Below are positions 16,342 to 25,484 of a stretch of 64,000 bases of DNA, in pieces. Where the stretch lies: assembly GCF_049639735.1 (NCBI RefSeq), contig NZ_JBEVVA010000003.1, forward strand, positions 496,001 to 560,000. Reading direction: 5' to 3'. Below the pieces are notes generated by a model. The model was not told the origin of the DNA. It ran no database searches and saw only the letters and a list, made by a program, of their open reading frames with translations. Within the stretch, counting starts at the first letter, position 1. Each line of letters starts with the position of its first letter. A program made the position numbers and the translations under genes. This stretch comes from Elusimicrobium simillimum (GTDB taxonomy: Bacteria > Elusimicrobiota > Elusimicrobia > Elusimicrobiales > Elusimicrobiaceae).

Positions 16342-16370
16342 TTTACAAAAGAAACCAATACAACTATTAT
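16342..16370 (+). promoter_or_regulatory. Cupin gene promoter
   Basis: A -35 box TTTACA (16342-16347) and a -10 box TATTAT (16365-16370) have a 17-base spacer. They lie directly beside the candidate HxlR operator and about 50 bases before the cupin start. Confidence 0.55.
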
Positions 16371-16422
16371 ATACCTAATAACGCAGTAACGCAACACTGC
16401 TTTTAATAAACGGAGGAGTATT

Positions 16423-16860
16423 ATGAAAGAACTTAAAGTACAAAATTATAAAGATATTAAAGGGGTGGAAATGGGGCAAGACGGCAATAAATTTACCTAT
16501 AAAGCGCTTTTCCCCCGTGAAGAGGCCGGGCAGTGCACCGCCGGCTTTGTGGAGGTGGAACCGGGCAGCTTTGCCTTTGGCTACCATTACCATGAGCTTA
16601 ATGAGGAGATTTTCTATATAATCAGCGGCACCGGCATTGTCAGAACAATTGACGGTGATGTTGCCGTAAAAGCCGGCGACGCCGTTACCTTCCCAACAGG
16701 CGAGAAGGGCGCGCACGTTATACGCAACGCCTCTGACACTGAAAAGCTGGTATACCTTGATTTTGATACTAATAACCCGCTTGAAGTGGCCCACTTCCCT
16801 GACGCCAAAAAGATTATGGTTGTAGGCCCCCATACCAACGGTATGTATGATGTAAAGTAA
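16423..16860 (+). CDS. Cupin-domain protein
   Basis: The 145-residue cytoplasmic protein is a single beta-barrel cupin. The metal-binding pattern is visible: HYHELNEEIFYIISGTG (two His and a Glu of motif 1, near residues 50-60) and then GEKGAHVIRN with the motif 2 histidine near 95. No substrate can be assigned. It has a GGAGGA RBS. It faces the HxlR regulator gene, so it is probably induced by the same signal. A strong terminator follows. Confidence 0.85.
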   Translation: MKELKVQNYKDIKGVEMGQDGNKFTYKALFPREEAGQCTAGFVEVEPGSFAFGYHYHELNEEIFYIISGTGIVRTIDGDVAVKAGDAVTFPTGEKGAHVIRNASDTEKLVYLDFDTNNPLEVAHFPDAKKIMVVGPHTNGMYDVK

Positions 16861-16869
16861 TGCTAATGC

Positions 16870-16902
16870 AAAGCCCCGCGTCCGCAGGCGGACGCGGGGC
16901 TT
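16870..16902 (+). terminator. Terminator after cupin gene
   Basis: A 14-bp G/C-rich stem (AAGCCCCGCGTCCGC and its complement) with a minimal loop ends about 40 bases past the stop codon. Confidence 0.88.
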
Positions 16903-16906
16903 GCTA

Positions 16907-16936
16907 TTGTAAGATTTGTTAGAATGGTATTATAAT
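16907..16936 (+). promoter_or_regulatory. Promoter of the acyltransferase gene
   Basis: TTGTAA (16907-16912) and a perfect TATAAT (16931-16936) have an 18-base spacer. The pair lies right after the upstream terminator. Confidence 0.55.
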
Positions 16937-16982
16937 ACTGCTTAAGTAACGTAAATTTTATAAACGGAAAATTTAAAAATAT

Positions 16983-18044
16983 ATGAACCAAACAAAAGAT
17001 ACAAACAGAATTTTATGGCTGGATATTTTGCGTGTGGCGTCGGCCTTGGCCATAGTGTTTATACACACCGCCTCCTATATTATGGGCGGTTTAAAATATG
17101 GCGGCGTTAACTGGTTTGCGGCGGACATATATATAGCGGCGGCCCGCTACGCCGTGCCGGTGTTTGTTATGATAAGCGGCATATTTTTTCTTTCTCCGGC
17201 TAAAAATATAACCATAAAAAGTATTTATACAAAATATATATTTAGGATATTAACCGTGCTTATTGGCTGGGCTTTAATAAGAACGCTTGTTGTGGACGCG
17301 TGGCTGGGCGGCGTGCCGGCGGCTAAACTGGCGGCGTCTTTTTGGGTTTCTGTAAAGATGTATTGGTTTTTGCCCATGATTATAGGCCTGTATATTATTA
17401 CCCCCGTGTTTAGGGCAATTACGGCGCAGAATAATAAAAAACTGCTGGAATACTTTATGCTTATTTCTTTTGTTTTCGCTTTGTGTCTGCCCGTTGCCCA
17501 GGCTGTTTGGCCAACGGCGTTACTGGCGGATTTTATTACGCTTATTAAACTGCCTATGCTTATATTCGGCGCGCATTTTGTGTTTGGTTATTACGTTTAT
17601 AACTACGGTGTAAGCAAAAATGTAAAGTATGTGTTATATGTTTTGGCGGCGCTGTCACTATTGTTTATGGCGTGGGGGACATACGCTTATTATAATGAGC
17701 AAAACTCAAGAGTGTTTTATTACGCTATGCACGGGTCCGCTGTGTCGCCCTTCGCGTTTCTGCTGGGGGCCGGGGTATTTGTGCTTTGTAAAGATGTTTT
17801 TGAAAATTTTAAGCCCGGCGCTGCCTTTATTTCCTACACGCATAAACTTGCATACTGCAGTCTTGGCATTTATATGCTGCACATTATTATTGTGGAGGCG
17901 GCGGCAAGGTTTGGTTTGTTTAAAATATTAAATTTTTGTTCTGTTATTACTATCGCGCTGGCCTCGGCAGCTATATTCTTGCTGTCGGGTCTCATAATAT
18001 CCCTGATGTATAAAGTTAACCCGCTTAAAAAGTATCTTTTATAA
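16983..18044 (+). CDS. Acyltransferase 3 family membrane protein
   Basis: The 353-residue inner membrane protein has about ten hydrophobic helices. It opens with RILWLDILRVASALAIVFIH, containing the family's conserved helix-1 Arg and His. A PVFVMISGIFFL segment and a central WFLPMIIGLYIITP follow, both typical of acyltransferase family 3 (OafA/WecH-like). Such enzymes acetylate or succinylate surface sugars, lipids or peptidoglycan. The acceptor is unknown and no polysaccharide cluster is adjacent. No clear RBS is visible before the ATG. Confidence 0.85.
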   Translation: MNQTKDTNRILWLDILRVASALAIVFIHTASYIMGGLKYGGVNWFAADIYIAAARYAVPVFVMISGIFFLSPAKNITIKSIYTKYIFRILTVLIGWALIRTLVVDAWLGGVPAAKLAASFWVSVKMYWFLPMIIGLYIITPVFRAITAQNNKKLLEYFMLISFVFALCLPVAQAVWPTALLADFITLIKLPMLIFGAHFVFGYYVYNYGVSKNVKYVLYVLAALSLLFMAWGTYAYYNEQNSRVFYYAMHGSAVSPFAFLLGAGVFVLCKDVFENFKPGAAFISYTHKLAYCSLGIYMLHIIIVEAAARFGLFKILNFCSVITIALASAAIFLLSGLIISLMYKVNPLKKYLL

Positions 18045-18046
18045 TA

Positions 18047-18070
18047 AAACCCCCGGCTGCGCCGGGGGTT
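18047..18070 (+). terminator. Terminator after acyltransferase
   Basis: The hairpin AACCCCCGGC / GCCGGGGGTT with TGC in the loop lies just after the stop. It may also end the converging prepilin transcript. Confidence 0.88.
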
Positions 18071-18100
18071 ATTTGTTTTGTTAATATTACGTGCGGAAGC

Positions 18101-18664
18101 TTAGTAGCAAATATCGCCGCCGGTATAACACGGGCCAGCCGGCCTGCCGGAAGACAAACCTAAAGACTTGCATATTTTACCAACAGGTTCCTCATACGGC
18201 CCGCCGTTACAGCCATGGCACGAACAGTAAATTGTGCCGTCTTTTAACCGTGCGAGCTTTAGCGAATTTTTATTGCTTATAGCAAAAACTGTTCCGGTAA
18301 AATAATGTATGCTTGTAGAAGAGTTTATGCAGTAAAGGAAATTTTTTGTATCAGAGCAGCCGTTTGCTTTAGTATCATAATCACCGCCAAACGTTTTGGT
18401 AACAACTGTGCCGGGTACGGTAATACTTAAGTCCTCCACCGAGGTGGGGTTCTCGCCATTTTCCATAAAAAATATGTCTACGGCGTCTTGCATGCTTTTT
18501 AAAACAACCAAAGCTTCCGCCGCGCGGGATTTTTCTACCGCTTTGGTATATTGCGGCAAAGCAATTGCCGCAAGTATGCCTATAATAAGCACCACCACAA
18601 GAAGTTCAATTAAAGTGAACCCTCCCATCTTTGCTGCGCTGCGGCGCGATTGAAAATCTTTCAT
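18101..18664 (-). CDS. Type IV prepilin-like protein (paralogue 2)
   Basis: The 187-residue prepilin has a longer leader (MKDFQSRRSAAKMGG) before FTLIELLVVVLIIG. The start is supported by an AAAGGA RBS eight bases upstream. After the helix, the conserved ALPQYTKAVEKSR block matches the other prepilins here. The C-terminal half is distinct, with many cysteines (CSD, LYCIN, YCSCHGC, ICKS, CYTG), suggesting a disulfide-held domain outside the cell. It stands alone on the minus strand between convergent genes. Confidence 0.9.
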   Translation of the reverse strand: MKDFQSRRSAAKMGGFTLIELLVVVLIIGILAAIALPQYTKAVEKSRAAEALVVLKSMQDAVDIFFMENGENPTSVEDLSITVPGTVVTKTFGGDYDTKANGCSDTKNFLYCINSSTSIHYFTGTVFAISNKNSLKLARLKDGTIYCSCHGCNGGPYEEPVGKICKSLGLSSGRPAGPCYTGGDICY

Positions 18665-18812
18665 AAATATATCCTTTTTAGTATTAGTTTATTAATGCTG
18701 TAAAAACAAATATTTTTATACCCAATTACTAATTTATAAACTATACAATATTTTTATTATCTAATATATATTGTAAATAAAAATTATATTTTAGTGTAAT
18801 AACTGAATGTAA

Positions 18813-20990
18813 TTAGATTTTTTGCAGTTTGGCGCGGAAGGATATTACGCGGGGTGTGCCGATGTTTTCAAACTCTACAACATAGGCGGCCTTTTCCAAA
18901 TCAACCGCTGTAACTGTGCCGGGGCCGAAAACGGCGTGCAGCACACGCTGGCCTTTGGCAAAAATAGGGTTTTTAAGCTCTTGGGCCAAATAGCGGGAGC
19001 TAAACGCTATCATATCTTTAGCCTCGGCAATTAAACCTTCTTTAGGTTTATGCGTGTAGGTAAGCAAATCCTGGTCAATATCAAGCACAAAGCGCGACGG
19101 GTAGCGGAAAGAACCGTCAAAGTTGCGGCCCTCGGCCTCAGACAAATATAAAGCTTTTTTTGCCCTTGTCACCGCCACAAATGCCAAGCGGCGTTCCTCC
19201 TCCATACCTTCAAGCGTAGCGGTTTTTCTGGTGGGGAAAACGCCCTCGTTCATAGCGCATAAAAATACGTGCGGGAACTCCAGCCCTTTGGCGGAATGCA
19301 CCGTCATCATTTTTACTTTGTCTCGGTTATCATCGGCGTCTTGGTTGGTAAACATGGCCACGTGCGTAAGGTAATGCTCAAGCGTGGCCTCTTCCCCGCA
19401 GGAGGTTTCGTATTCATAAACGGATTGTTTAAGCTCAGCCAAATTGTCCAGGCGGTCTTGCCCGCCCTCGGTGCGGAGCATTTTTTCGTACCCGCTTTCA
19501 TCAAGTATGGCTGAAAGTACCTCTGATATAGGGCGGTGGGCATAAGCGGCGGCAAAAGATTCTATTAATTTAATAAAAGCGGCCGCTTTGGTGCCTTTTA
19601 AATTTTCATCCTCCGTATTTGCCACAAGCGCGTTATAAAGCGAGCAATTATTTGCGGCGGCGTAATCCTGCAAAAATTTTATGCGGCGCTGGCCAAGATT
19701 GCGCTTAGGCGTATTGGCAATGCGCAGGAAAGACAGGTCATCCTTATAAACTATTATACGCAGGTAGGACAGCGCGTCTTTAATTTCCATACGGCCAAAA
19801 AACTGCACGCCGCTGTAAATAGTGTAGGGTATTTTTTCTTTCAAAAACACTTCTTCAATCGTGCGGGTAATATAGTGCGCACGGTAAAGTAACGTGATAT
19901 CACGGTAAGGCACGCCGGTTTTGTGAAGTTCTTTAATTTGGGTAACTATCCACTGTGCCTCGGCCTCGGCCGTTTCGCCGTGGTGGCACAGTATGGGTGT
20001 GCCGCCGGGTAATGTGGGGATAAGGTCCTTTTTAATACGGTGGATGTTTTTATCTATTAAAGAGTTTGCCGCCGCCAGTATTTGCGGGGCGGAACGGTAG
20101 TTGTGCGTCATGATAATTGTTTTAACGCCCGGGAAAACTTTGTCAAAGTCCAGCAGGTAACGCACGTTTGCGCCGCGCCAGGTGTAAATAGTTTGGTCCG
20201 GGTCGCCCACTATAAATAAGTTTTTATGGTGCGCGCACAGCACTTCCATAAGCTGGTACTGCAGCTTGTCTATGTCTTGAAACTCGTCAATCATAATGTA
20301 CTCAAGCCGCTTTTGCCATTTTAGTTTAATAGCTTCGTTCTGTTCAAAAATATATAGGGAAAACTTGATTAAATCATTATAATCCAGCCCAAAACACTTT
20401 TTTTCTTGGTAGAGGTAGCCGTAGAATATAATATCATCGGCGTCGGTGGCGTTTTGGTATTTTTCTTTAAGAGTGTCTAAAGACATTGTAATCATGTCCA
20501 GGTAATACTGCGGCTCTTTAAAAAGTTTGCGTATTTCTATCATGTCGCGCGCCTGGCTGAACGTTTTGTTGCGCAGTGTAAGACCGCGTTCTTCATAGAT
20601 AATTTTAAGCATTGAGTCTATGTCGGAATTATCCAGTACTAAAAAACTTTTGGGGTACTGCACAGCGTGGCTGTCCTCCTGCAGGACCGATACGCAAAAA
20701 CCGTGAAATGTATTAATATAACCTGTGTCATTGTCGCCGGTAAGGTTGTGGATGCGACGCCGCATTTCATTGGCGGATTTGTTAGTAAAAGTAACGCATA
20801 AAATATTGCCCGGCAGTATGCCAAGTTCATTAACCAGGTAGGCAAAGCGGCGCGAGAGTGCCCTGGTTTTGCCGGAACCGGCCCCGGCTATTACCCGCAC
20901 AAAGCCCTCCGTAGTGGTAACGGCTGCCAACTGGGCTTGATTTAGCCCTTTTAATATATCGGGGGTAGCCCCGGCGTTTTTGTTAGTCAT
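18813..20990 (-). CDS. UvrD/PcrA-type superfamily 1 DNA helicase
   Basis: This is an ATP-dependent 3'-5' helicase for repair, recombination or replication restart. The 725-residue protein has Q-motif LNQAQLAAV, Walker A AGAGSGKT (near residue 37), FTNKSANEM, motif II DEFQDIDKLQ, motif III GDPDQTIYTWRGA, NYRS, and the late motifs MTVHSAKGLEFPHVF and VAVTRAKK. The length and PcrA-like tail, with a final VLHAVFGPGTVTAVD segment that can bind RNA polymerase in PcrA, fit UvrD/PcrA. It marks the left edge of the A/T-rich island. Confidence 0.94.
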   Translation of the reverse strand: MTNKNAGATPDILKGLNQAQLAAVTTTEGFVRVIAGAGSGKTRALSRRFAYLVNELGILPGNILCVTFTNKSANEMRRRIHNLTGDNDTGYINTFHGFCVSVLQEDSHAVQYPKSFLVLDNSDIDSMLKIIYEERGLTLRNKTFSQARDMIEIRKLFKEPQYYLDMITMSLDTLKEKYQNATDADDIIFYGYLYQEKKCFGLDYNDLIKFSLYIFEQNEAIKLKWQKRLEYIMIDEFQDIDKLQYQLMEVLCAHHKNLFIVGDPDQTIYTWRGANVRYLLDFDKVFPGVKTIIMTHNYRSAPQILAAANSLIDKNIHRIKKDLIPTLPGGTPILCHHGETAEAEAQWIVTQIKELHKTGVPYRDITLLYRAHYITRTIEEVFLKEKIPYTIYSGVQFFGRMEIKDALSYLRIIVYKDDLSFLRIANTPKRNLGQRRIKFLQDYAAANNCSLYNALVANTEDENLKGTKAAAFIKLIESFAAAYAHRPISEVLSAILDESGYEKMLRTEGGQDRLDNLAELKQSVYEYETSCGEEATLEHYLTHVAMFTNQDADDNRDKVKMMTVHSAKGLEFPHVFLCAMNEGVFPTRKTATLEGMEEERRLAFVAVTRAKKALYLSEAEGRNFDGSFRYPSRFVLDIDQDLLTYTHKPKEGLIAEAKDMIAFSSRYLAQELKNPIFAKGQRVLHAVFGPGTVTAVDLEKAAYVVEFENIGTPRVISFRAKLQKI

Positions 20991-21233
20991 TTGTATGGGA
21001 TTATGTGTTGGGTTAATATATATATTGTATACAAAATATAAATCAAATAGGGGTACGTGTATATAAACTGCAATTTGCTTTTTTCAGAACATGTTAAAAT
21101 AAAAAATGTGCTGTTTTATTATATGTGGTTGCATATAAAAGTAGATAAAGATAGATGATTATATAATTAATCATATCAGATATAGAAATGCTGGAAACCG
21201 CTATGATTATAGCAAATCTTCATCTTTCTATAT

Positions 21234-22064
21234 CTACCATCCGATTTTTTTTGTTATAAAAGTTGTAATTATTCCTATTATAATGGTGAGTATTACTCCA
21301 AAAAAAATATAATTTATTATCTTTTGCTTTTTGTCAAAGTACACCCTTTCGTCTCCCCAATAAAAAGTTGAAGAAGAAAAAAATTTCAACCCTTTTGAAA
21401 TTGGTGAGAATACCAAAAAAGAAAAAGGGATAATCCCAAGCAGAGTTCCTGCAAAAATTGAAAACTTGTTGGTAGGTTTAAATGGGGCGGTCGCTCTTAT
21501 TAAATAATCTATTTTATCTTCTAATGGCAAGTTGAAAATATTTTCAGGTATGCTTATCATAGCGTTAGAAATTGCCAATGCTATAATTAGTGCTGTTAGT
21601 AAAAAAAATGCAAGCACATCAATCGCTCCAAAAATTGTTCCTGAAAAGTGAAAAGAATTCTTTAAAGTTCGTTTGATTTGAGTGTCCAAATCATCCAGCA
21701 ATATAAAACACCACTGCTTATTTGAATATTCCACATCTAACAGAATAGGAATTTCTCTCCTTTTTCCAAAAGAGAGCGCAAGAATATTTGTTTCGTTTTT
21801 TTCTTCTTTTTTGGGTTCCGTTATATATAAATATATTGAAATTTTTCTAATTTTTTTTGAAAGAGTGTTATCATCTGAAAGGAGCTCATCAAGGCTTTCG
21901 CTTTCATAGAAGGAGTCATTATCTCTAAAAACTTTGTATTGAATACGAAATGGCGTATTTAATTTTTTAGTGTGATCTGTTATTACATCAATTATTTTTC
22001 TTAATTTTTGTTCATTTAAAAAGAAATTTTGTGGGTATTCTTTAGAAAAACCTGCTTTATTCAT
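21234..22064 (-). CDS. Membrane protein of unknown function in the defence island
   Basis: I do not recognise this family. The 276-residue protein has a soluble, charged N-terminal part of about 150 residues, with predicted strands such as RIQYKVFRD and WCFILLDDL. Three hydrophobic helices follow (DVLAFFLLTALIIALAI, FSIFAGTLLGIIPFSFLV, YIFFGVILTIIIGIITTFI). It lacks a signal peptide. Its strongly A/T-rich codons match the SIR2-HerA genes and differ from uvrD, so it is probably part of the acquired island. A membrane effector or accessory role in defence is possible but unproven. The RBS AGGAG is well placed. Confidence 0.7.
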   Translation of the reverse strand: MNKAGFSKEYPQNFFLNEQKLRKIIDVITDHTKKLNTPFRIQYKVFRDNDSFYESESLDELLSDDNTLSKKIRKISIYLYITEPKKEEKNETNILALSFGKRREIPILLDVEYSNKQWCFILLDDLDTQIKRTLKNSFHFSGTIFGAIDVLAFFLLTALIIALAISNAMISIPENIFNLPLEDKIDYLIRATAPFKPTNKFSIFAGTLLGIIPFSFLVFSPISKGLKFFSSSTFYWGDERVYFDKKQKIINYIFFGVILTIIIGIITTFITKKIGW

Positions 22065-22432
22065 AAAAATCTCCTGAAAAATTAATATTGATAAGAACTA
22101 TCTATAATATAAAACATAGATAAAATATACTAAATTTTAAATATAATATGATTAAATTTTTTTTATAATATAGATTAAAATTTTGGTTAATATTAAAAAA
22201 ATACCGCCTGTGGCTAACGCCTCAGACGGTAAAAGTTGTATTATAAATCAAAAGGGTCAAAACTCTTTGCTAATTCAAACCCTAACCGCCGAATTTAGAC
22301 TTGTATTGGGGATAAGAGAGTTTGTAATACCCTTACTGGAGAATCAAGGTCAAATTTTATCTATAGAACAGACTCCATAACTTTATTTAAACTATATGGA
22401 TATAACTAGTCAATCAGTAATACCGACAATCT
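22065..22432. other. A/T-rich gap upstream of the SIR2-HerA pair
   Basis: No gene was recognised here. A modest hairpin (22202-22231, TACCGCCTG with TCAGACGGTA, two mismatches) lies near 22.2 kb. An open frame at 22183-22380 has no RBS and no recognisable product. The rest is A/T-rich and probably carries the divergent promoters of the flanking genes. Confidence 0.5.
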
Positions 22433-22478
22433 TTTTATAAAGTTATATAATAACTATGCAGTAGATAACTTTATAAAA
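22433..22478 (+). promoter_or_regulatory. 14-bp perfect inverted repeat before the SIR2 gene
   Basis: TTTTATAAAGTTAT (22433-22446) and ATAACTTTATAAAA (22465-22478) are perfect reverse complements separated by 18 bases. They end 12 bases before the SIR2 start codon. This placement suits an operator that silences the defence pair, or an mRNA hairpin near the RBS. No regulator gene for it was identified. Confidence 0.6.
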
Positions 22479-22490
22479 GTGGTATTATAA

Positions 22491-23528
22491 ATGGCTAAAT
22501 TAATAATTGTAGAAGATGATAAGAGTTTGAATGTTTTGACAGGACTATTTTTTAAAGGATTGCAATCCTGCAATATCAACTTTCTTTTGGGGGCAGGATG
22601 TTCTGTTAAAGCAATTCCATATAATAGTGAGACAGAAAAGAAACTTACCGAATTGTTAAAAAACGAAAATCAGGAAGAAGCTCAAAAACAACAATATGCT
22701 TTTTTAAAGGATATTATTAGTGTTAACGAAGAGTTGTATAAGGGGAAAATAGCTGATACTACAAAAGAGGTTTTAGGACATTATAAATCGTTTATTAACG
22801 TTGTAAACAGAGTTTTATTTGAGAGAAAAACCAACATTATGCATAAGCAAGCCAATATTTTTTCTACTAATTATGACCTCTTTATTGAACAAGCAGCAGC
22901 AGAGTTAGGGGATATATATTTGAATGATGGTTTCCATAGAAACACGAGTTTAAAGAAAGAATATATTTTTTCAAACAAAGAATTTTTTAATTATACTTGC
23001 CATAGTGGAAGTTTTTTTGATTTCAAAGTAGATATTCCTTCAATAAATTTAATCAAGCTTCATGGCTCATTGTCGTGGAGGTTAATTCCCGATAATAATG
23101 GTGATAATAAAATTATTTTTTCTACAGATTTTAAAACTCTTTCTCCCGAAGAGCAAGATAATATTGAAAGAATAAAAGAATTCAATAGTCAGGTTTCAGT
23201 TGTTTTTCCCGATACAATAAAATATCAAGACACAGTATTAAATCATAATTATTATGATTTAATCAGAATTTTTTCGCATGAGTTAGAAAAAGAAAATACG
23301 GTATTGTTTATTTGCGGATTCGGTTTTAATGACACGCATTTGGAAGAGGTACTAAAAAGAGCTTTGGGAAATCCGACATTACATGTTTTTCTATTTGCTT
23401 ATTGCGAAGAAGATATTATCAAATTTCAGAGAATATTTGAGAAATCCAGCAATGTCAATATAATTTCTCTAAAAGATAAGCCTTTAGGCTTTGATATGGC
23501 AACAAAAATAATAGATTCTTCGCTATAG
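22491..23528 (+). CDS. SIR2-domain NADase of a SIR2-HerA defence pair
   Basis: This is a sirtuin-fold protein expected to degrade NAD+ during phage infection. The 345-residue protein shows NAD-binding GAGCS (34-38), the ribose-contact FSTNYD (126-129), catalytic-region LHGSLSW with His191, and a later FICGFGFNDTHL strand-turn typical of SIR2-like effectors. No other domain is attached. The next gene starts 9 bases later and encodes a HerA-type ATPase, the described SIR2-HerA (Nezha) antiphage arrangement. Codon use is A/T-rich, in contrast with the chromosome. No strong RBS is visible. Confidence 0.9.
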   Translation: MAKLIIVEDDKSLNVLTGLFFKGLQSCNINFLLGAGCSVKAIPYNSETEKKLTELLKNENQEEAQKQQYAFLKDIISVNEELYKGKIADTTKEVLGHYKSFINVVNRVLFERKTNIMHKQANIFSTNYDLFIEQAAAELGDIYLNDGFHRNTSLKKEYIFSNKEFFNYTCHSGSFFDFKVDIPSINLIKLHGSLSWRLIPDNNGDNKIIFSTDFKTLSPEEQDNIERIKEFNSQVSVVFPDTIKYQDTVLNHNYYDLIRIFSHELEKENTVLFICGFGFNDTHLEEVLKRALGNPTLHVFLFAYCEEDIIKFQRIFEKSSNVNIISLKDKPLGFDMATKIIDSSL

Positions 23529-23537
23529 GATTTTGAT

Positions 23538-25400
23538 ATGAAAAGACTAGAAAAGGAAGCAATTCTAAAAATTGGCGAAGTTTATGAGGTAGAGGGGCGG
23601 AGAGTATTTGTTGAAGTTTCCAAAAAGAAAAACTCATCTGACATATTTTTTGATGGCGAGATTATAAAGAATGTGGCTGTTAATAGTTTTATAGAAATAC
23701 GAAAAGGATTTTTAAGCATAATAGGTAAGATTGAAGGAGAACGTATAGAGAACACTTCCTATATTAATCAAAATGGAAAAGAATATGAATTGCTAGATAA
23801 AAATAAACGAGTTCTCATAGTCTCTCTTTTTGGATATATCGGTAAAGATAAAAAATTTATTGGCGGTACAAAAGAACTTCCTTTAGTTGGTAATGAAGCG
23901 TATATTTTAACCAGAGAAAAACTCCTTCTTATCCATTCTTTTTTAAAACCTGGAGAAGCCTCTATCTTAATCGCAAAAAGTGATTCCGATGATTTGCCTG
24001 TTGATATACCTATAGACGGCCTCTTTAATACACACATCGCAATATTTGGAAATACTGGGAGTGGGAAATCAAATACTTTGGCTTCTTTATATCAGGCTCT
24101 TACAACCTCTTTGGCTACAAAAAATTATGATGATTTTACAGGTAATACCCGATTTGCGTTATTTGACTTTAATGGCGAATATAAAAAACCCAATTGTATC
24201 ATTCACACAAAGAAAGTCTATAATCTTTCTACTAGAAATGAGGCTGGGGGAGACAAAATACCCATTTTAGAAAAAGATATTTTGGACTTGGAGCTTTTAT
24301 CAATATTATCAGATGCAACTGACAAAACTCAGAAACCATTTCTTGCTAGAGCTATTAAATTTATAGGCAGTGTTCTCGCAGAGGAGAATAGTCGGCAGAA
24401 TGCTTATTTCCAGAATATATTGAAAAAGGATTTGAAGCAGATATTATTAATGTCGGATAAGGTCAAGATAGACCTGTTATTGGATTATTTTGACTCAATC
24501 TATACCTCATTTGGCATAAATATATCTGACGCAAGACGTGAGCTTTACTGGCATGCGGGTAATAACAATTCTTATTATGTAAACAACACAAAAGGAGAGA
24601 GGGTATATTTTAATGGACATCCGGAAGCAATAGATTCCTCTAGCCTGTATTTACAGATAAACAACTTGCTCTTTAATAATATGGATATAGTCCAGAAGGT
24701 AATTATTTTTCTTTATATCCAACTAATAAGAGATTTACTTGACGGGAGAGTGCAGAACGAACATATATATCCTGTAATAAATAGATTTAGAAGACACTAT
24801 CAGGGGCTAGTTAAAATATTTTCTTTTACGAATGTTAATGTTTGGGGAGATTCAAATTTTATTGTTTTTAATTTGAATGATGTTAATTTGGATATGAAAA
24901 AGATATTACCACTCTTATTATCAAAAAAACTCTATTCTGAACATAAAAAAGAAAGCAATTCTAAGTCTTTAACATTAATAATTGATGAGGCACACAATAT
25001 ATTGTCAAAAGAGTCCGTAAGAGAGACGGAAAGTTGGAAAGACTATCGTCTTGAAACTTTTGAAGAAATCATAAAGGAAGGAAGAAAGTTTGGAGTTTTT
25101 TTGACGATAGCCAGCCAGAGACCGAATGACATTTCGGAGACTATAATTTCTCAGGCTCATAACTATTTTATACATCGTTTAGTAAACCAAAAAGATTTAA
25201 TGATGATAGAAAATGCGGTGTCTTATATTGATAGAATCACGAAAGAATCTATTCCTACTCTTCCGATAGGAACTTGTATTTTTAGTGGAACGGCAACACA
25301 ATTACCAATAAAGCTGAATATTTCAGAGCTAACTGATGATAAGAAGCCCGAGAGTAATACTCTGCAATATAAAACATTGGTGAAAGAACGGCCGAAATAA
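23538..25400 (+). CDS. HerA-type ATPase (DUF87) of the SIR2-HerA pair
   Basis: The 620-residue protein belongs to the FtsK-HerA ATPases. It starts with a HAS-barrel-like domain (about residues 10-120). Walker A is GNTGSGKS (171-178) and Walker B LIIDEAHN has Asp483/Glu484. A Gln/Arg region follows, IASQRPNDISETII, as in HerA arginine-finger regions. In described systems a HerA hexamer assembles with SIR2 subunits and controls or joins NAD+ depletion and nuclease activity. It begins 9 bases after the SIR2 gene, so the two form one operon. It is A/T-rich like its partner. Confidence 0.9.
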   Translation: MKRLEKEAILKIGEVYEVEGRRVFVEVSKKKNSSDIFFDGEIIKNVAVNSFIEIRKGFLSIIGKIEGERIENTSYINQNGKEYELLDKNKRVLIVSLFGYIGKDKKFIGGTKELPLVGNEAYILTREKLLLIHSFLKPGEASILIAKSDSDDLPVDIPIDGLFNTHIAIFGNTGSGKSNTLASLYQALTTSLATKNYDDFTGNTRFALFDFNGEYKKPNCIIHTKKVYNLSTRNEAGGDKIPILEKDILDLELLSILSDATDKTQKPFLARAIKFIGSVLAEENSRQNAYFQNILKKDLKQILLMSDKVKIDLLLDYFDSIYTSFGINISDARRELYWHAGNNNSYYVNNTKGERVYFNGHPEAIDSSSLYLQINNLLFNNMDIVQKVIIFLYIQLIRDLLDGRVQNEHIYPVINRFRRHYQGLVKIFSFTNVNVWGDSNFIVFNLNDVNLDMKKILPLLLSKKLYSEHKKESNSKSLTLIIDEAHNILSKESVRETESWKDYRLETFEEIIKEGRKFGVFLTIASQRPNDISETIISQAHNYFIHRLVNQKDLMMIENAVSYIDRITKESIPTLPIGTCIFSGTATQLPIKLNISELTDDKKPESNTLQYKTLVKERPK

Positions 25401-25484
25401 TAATTCCCTCGTTTTTATATAATAAAATAGAAGTGAGGTAAAAATAACAGAATAGCAGTAAAAAATTTAGACTGAGTTTTTAGA

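Noticed and set aside
20990..21240. Second copy of the tRNA-His 3' end as left attachment site
   Set aside because: I compared the region after uvrD and other gaps with the tRNA-His end by eye and found no convincing match.
22183..22380. 65-codon frame upstream of the SIR2 gene
   Set aside because: No RBS, no recognisable motif, and it crosses a hairpin. I treat the stretch as non-coding.
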